Part shown: in pieces, positions 33,937-37,496 of the stretch | Layout: each line of letters starts with the position of its first letter | Position numbering within the stretch: position 1 is the first letter of the stretch | NCBI GenBank assembly: GCA_018398765.1 | Contig: JAHBMJ010000989.1 | Location: 1-37,496 of the forward strand | Length of the DNA stretch: 37,496 nucleotides | Direction: 5' to 3' | Origin: Chromera velia | Taxonomy: Eukaryota > Sar > Chromeraceae | The notes under the pieces: model-generated | Told to the model about the DNA's origin: nothing | The model's input: only the letters and a program-made list of their open reading frames with translations | The model's database searches: none | Position numbers and translations under genes: made by a program

Positions 33937-35385
33937 GTGCCTCTGGGGGTCTGTCTGCAAATTCACGCCATTCATTTCCTTCTCAGATGGTCCCGCGAGG
34001 AGAGTCAGTGGAGCTCCCTCTCTGAATTCTAATCATCTTATCACTTTGCTCTGTAAGCGTCGTAGTTCTGCTGTTCCTCTCCCCTTCGCCTGCAACTTGT
34101 GGAAAGAGCGCAGACGGGGGGGGGGTAGAGGGTCCTGTGTAAATTTAGACCGCCCGACAGAAAAGAGGGCGGGAAGGGGAAGGGAGGGAGAAGGTTCGAT
34201 GAGGAGGCAGGGAAGGACTCGATCGATCAATCTTTTGGGTGCTTTTCCGTTGTCTGCATGTAATTTCTCATTTGTTTCGTTCTTTCTTGGCGTCTTTGTC
34301 TGGAAACCCGAACACGGGAACTCAGACACCATCACACACAGGCCGGTGGGCAGAGGGAGGGCGGGACAGGGACACATACACGAAGGCACACAAGTACGGG
34401 CGCTTACTTTGCACGCCATAAATCATGGAGCCCTTTTAAAACTGTCCGATCGTTTATCCATCCCTGTTTCCTTCCTAGTAATTGTATGCAATCAAATCTA
34501 GCTGGTGCCCTCGCTCCCTCCTCGGTCGTGCGCGTCGTTCATTAAAACCCAAACGACCGAATTCACCATGCATGCAACAAAATGACTTTTTATTCACTGC
34601 GACTGATGTCGACGGTAAGTTGACACGCTCACACAGTGATTGGTTTCGGCACGGTGACTTTTGAATTAGTTCATGAAACAAAAAAACATGCGCGTAGAAA
34701 GAGGGAGAAGGCATGGCAGCACAGCCAACGTGTCACATGCAGACAGACACCGATCTCCAATTGCACGGAGCACCTGACCTTCTTTTCTTTTGCACTCGCG
34801 CGCACTCATCATCTCATTCCGTCTCGTCTGGGCATTCACTTTTCCCTCACACCCTTGCTCCCACTCCCAGACCTTCAACCCCTTTCGAATTCGTTCACCA
34901 TGCACGCACCGGCCCCACCACACATTCACCTCCCGGTCCAGCGTCCACTTTGAGTTTTTGACATTCATACGCACACCCTGTGCATGCGTTCGCGCGCGGT
35001 CATTTTGATCCGCTGACTGTAGAAGGAGAGCGGAAACGATCAATGGTTTACAGGCCTGATCGCGGTCTGAGTGATTGCCTGCGGTGGAGGCAATCGTCCA
35101 AAGGATTGTTTAAAATTAATGATCGTGCAGCACTGCAAGCAACAAAGTCAACCTAACCCCGACTAACGGTCTTAAACCGGGTTTTTTATGGACACCCGGG
35201 CCGCACCAATCATTCTAGCAATCGTTGTTAGTAGTGTTATAACCACGTTCTAGACCACATCATTATTTGTTGTCAGATTGATAATCATTAATTCCATTTC
35301 ATTCAAGTTATTCTAAGTAGCGTGAGTTATAGATTTAAAGGGTTCATATCATTATTCTAAATGAATCATTCAGATAAAAAATCAT

Positions 35386-35709
35386 ATTTAAATAGTTTTT
35401 AAATTATTATTTATTAAATGGTTTTTATTAAAGCTAGTTTTTGAAGATGCACATAGGTTTTATACTAGGTTTTATATGACTATGACTTTTTATATATACC
35501 TATTACAGTTCAGGGCCTGTAGGCTATGCAGTGTTTTATTCTTTGCGATTTAAATAGTTTTTAAATTATTATTTATTAAATGGTTTTTATTAAAGCTAGT
35601 TTTTGAAGATGCACATAGGTTTTATACTAGGTTTTATATGACTATGACTTTTTATATATACCTATTACAGTTCAGGGCCTGTAGGCTATGCAGTGTTTTA
35701 TTCTTTGCG
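35386..35709. repeat. exact tandem duplication of 162 bp
   Basis: 35386-35547 and 35548-35709 appear identical base for base (both start ATTTAAATAGTTTTTAAATT and end TTTATTCTTTGCG). The unit is AT-rich with no coding potential. Identity implies a very recent event or an assembly artefact. Confidence 0.92.
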
Positions 35710-36576
35710 CTTTTCTTTCTGCCAGTGGTACATTACAATGCCCATTGGACCCGGCGTTGGTCTGGCTCGTTGGATGTCTCACAGTCTCAGTACCATTCTC
35801 TCTCTTTTCATATCTCTTTTTCTTTTGTCTTCTTTTACTGAAGAGCTCTAGGGATCTCTAGGGTTGAAATAAATGTTTTAGGGTGCTTATTAACACTGCT
35901 TAAGCAACAAAACTTTCTATATCTTCGCATACGCTCCCCTGACTGTGTTACAATACATAAAAACGGATTGTTTTTTTCTTCCGGATGCCCCAAAACAGCA
36001 ACTGAAAGTCGTTTTGATTCCGTTGTTACAATCTATGTAAGAAATTGAACAATGTCTTGCTTCTTATGCTTTAGACAAGCATTCGCTAGCGTGCTCCTAG
36101 CTTGCAATATGACATGAATACTCATAAACTGCCCTTTGCCATTGGGATACGATGGCTGGCGGGTTTAGTCACATCTAGTGACCATGTTTGATTTAATTAT
36201 ATTTGATTTGATTTGATTTGAACTTCAACCTCAAATATTTGATATTTGAGGTAAGATTTGAGGTTAACCTCTTAGGGTTCCTCACTGAGTCACTGACTTA
36301 CTGTCACTCTGATCATTTTTCTCATCACAATAGTTATCAGAACATTTCTGATGTGTGTTTCAAAAATTTAAAAAAATATATATAAAATTATAACTTATCA
36401 GTTCCGTAAAAAAAATATGTCTGTGTGGCAGTGTATATACACTAGTCACTGAGACTCACTCTAGTACTAATAGAGATTAAGAACGTAAAATTGATAGATT
36501 TAAAATTGCATATGACTTTTTGTTTATACGATAAAGTTAGAGCACGTACCAAAATTGAGGTGACAATCACTCAGCT
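35710..36576. other. AT-rich intergenic DNA, no gene recognised
   Basis: Contains short telomere-like words (CTAGGGTTGAAAT, TTTTAGGGTG near 35860-35885, CTTAGGGTTC near 36271), a (TTTGA)n run near 36188-36220 and palindromes at 36227-36271. It lies downstream (in minus-strand sense) of the zinc-finger frame. Confidence 0.45.
36227..36271. repeat. overlapping palindromes
   Basis: CCTCAAATAT and ATATTTGAGG (36229-36251) form a perfect 10-bp hairpin with a 3-nt loop. GAGGTTAACCTC (36260-36271) is a perfect palindrome. AACCTCAAAT (36227-36236) can also pair with ATTTGAGGTT (36256-36265), so two alternative folds compete. Confidence 0.85.
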
Positions 36577-37289
36577 TTATGGCACTTCCTTTTCCTTTTC
36601 TTCATGATCACTTTCTTCAATATGAATCGAATCGATCGGTGGTAGGAGCTGCTGAGAGCTTTTTCTCTGGCTTTTCGGCTTTCCAGGAGTGGGTGCTCCT
36701 GGGCTTCTCTTCGGTTGCGGAGAGATGACAACGGGGTGAGACGGAGAACCGTGCACACGTTTGCTATTGCTGTTGGTGTTGGAACCATCCTGTTTCTGGG
36801 TAGCTAAGCATCCAGAATTGGTAAGTTCAGCTACTCTCTGTGCCGCGCCAGGGCCAACAACAAGCCCCTTGTGTTGGAGGTGAATATACAGAGGTCGGTA
36901 GCCTTCCTCACCCAGAGTGATGACTTTCTCAGGAGGGGGAAGTTTCCCCCCAGCCTTCTCAGCATTTGCGTCTGCAGCCGCCTCCTTTGGTTTCAAATTG
37001 GTCCTCCCGCCGGGCCCTGCAGGAGCGGCCTCCCCTCCAGCTGCACATGTTTGTCAGACGTGATCGTCAAGCCATGCTGATTGATGAGGTGGGTTTGAAA
37101 AGAACTGGTTGCCGCTGCTGCATACTCACAGCCACAAAAAGTTTCTCCTTCCCCCTCGCCTCCTTGTATTTTCACCTGATACTGAATCACATTTGCCCCC
37201 TTTTGCACGGACCATATTTTTTTTGCGTACCCGGCTCTAAAAACAAATGCCTCCTTCTTCCCGTTCGACCTTGTCAGATTGTATGACAT
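36577..37289 (-). pseudogene. BED/C2H2-like zinc-finger reading frame with one frameshift
   Basis: ATG at 37289 opens a frame with a finger-like segment: FCGCEY, then THLINQHG, giving C-x-C and H-x4-H. BED fingers usually have C-x2-C, so the fit is imperfect. That frame stops at 36993. A second frame, open from about 37053, continues with NLKPKEAAADANAEKAGGKL, a Pro/Ser/Lys-rich linker and an acidic-basic tail (EESDHEEKEKEVP) to TAA at 36577. A single-base indel between about 37053 and 36995, in a G/C-rich patch, would unite them into about 238 residues. It could be a pseudogene, a sequencing error or a transposon-derived protein. The remaining 207 nt to the window end show nothing further. 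Confidence 0.5.
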
Positions 37290-37496
37290 GTCTTACGGGG
37301 TGTAAAATGTTTGCAAACGCTCAAAAAGGGGGCCATAAAAGATGTTCCAGCACCAGAAAAGTCAACACAGCTGTTTGGGAAAACGTTCAGCTGATTGGTT
37401 TACCTCTGCATGAAGTAAAAGGGGGTGAAACGTCAATTTCAGTGCAGCTCAAAACGTTTTTTTTTTGAGAGCAAACCATCAAGATTTAGGTTTTTT

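Larger units (their letters stand above)
33080..35385. other. intergenic region downstream of the MORN gene
   Basis: A canonical AATAAA lies at 33136-33141, 57 nt after the MORN stop, and probably ends that transcript. The rest shows microsatellites ((CTGT)n at 33906-33936), G-rich purine patches near 34115-34195 and, from about 35100, AT-rich DNA. Reading frames here lack conserved motifs or good splice borders. I support no gene. Confidence 0.5.

Noticed and set aside
34666-35043. A 125-codon minus-strand frame in the intergenic region after the MORN gene.
   Set aside because: No motif, no conserved residue pattern and no acceptor/donor structure; the overlapping plus frames are equally open.

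Overview
The window looks like a piece of a protist nuclear genome. Genes are split into many short, fairly GC-rich exons (10 to 430 nt). Introns carry microsatellites and end in pyrimidine-rich AG acceptors. AT-rich repeat islands and a Ty3/gypsy chromovirus lie between genes. A MORN-repeat protein with a myristoyl/palmitoyl-type N-terminus suggests an alveolate, possibly a chromerid alga such as Chromera velia. That assignment is inference; no marker in the window proves it. Exon models below were built by hand from reading frame, GT/AG borders and phase continuity.

Layout. (1) 83-3589, plus: last seven exons of an RluA-type pseudouridine synthase with an unexplained C-terminal extension. 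(2) 3590-5288: intergenic. (3) 5289-10097, minus: scattered exons of a gene I cannot name, including a CxxC-bearing exon and several microexons, separated by (AAAG)n and (CAGA)n tracts. (4) 10098-17547: AT-rich, repeat-rich DNA with two strong stem-loops, a polypurine/LTR-like junction, a weak membrane-protein exon and a long GA tract. (5) 17548-24147, minus: a decayed chromovirus whose gag and pol frames can be followed from a capsid-like domain through protease, RT, RNase H, integrase and chromodomain. It is interrupted by about 25 stop codons and a few frame changes. (6) 24148-26487: tandem repeats, foldbacks and AT-rich DNA. (7) 26488-28616, minus: a four-helix membrane protein, probably with an Arg/Gly-rich tail. 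(8) 29419-33079, plus: a complete 298-residue MORN protein in ten exons, head-to-head with the membrane protein gene. (9) 33080-36576: intergenic, with an exact 162-bp tandem duplication and palindromes. (10) 36577-37289, minus: a zinc-finger (BED-like) reading frame with a frameshift.

The MORN protein and the divergently transcribed membrane protein may share an upstream region and could both act at membranes. This is inferred from position and sequence character only. The most informative signals are the stop-codon pattern and active-site changes in the chromovirus, the recurring GTC-type splice donors in host genes, the MORN intron register, and several strong foldback structures without an assigned function. 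No tRNA, rRNA or CRISPR array was recognised.
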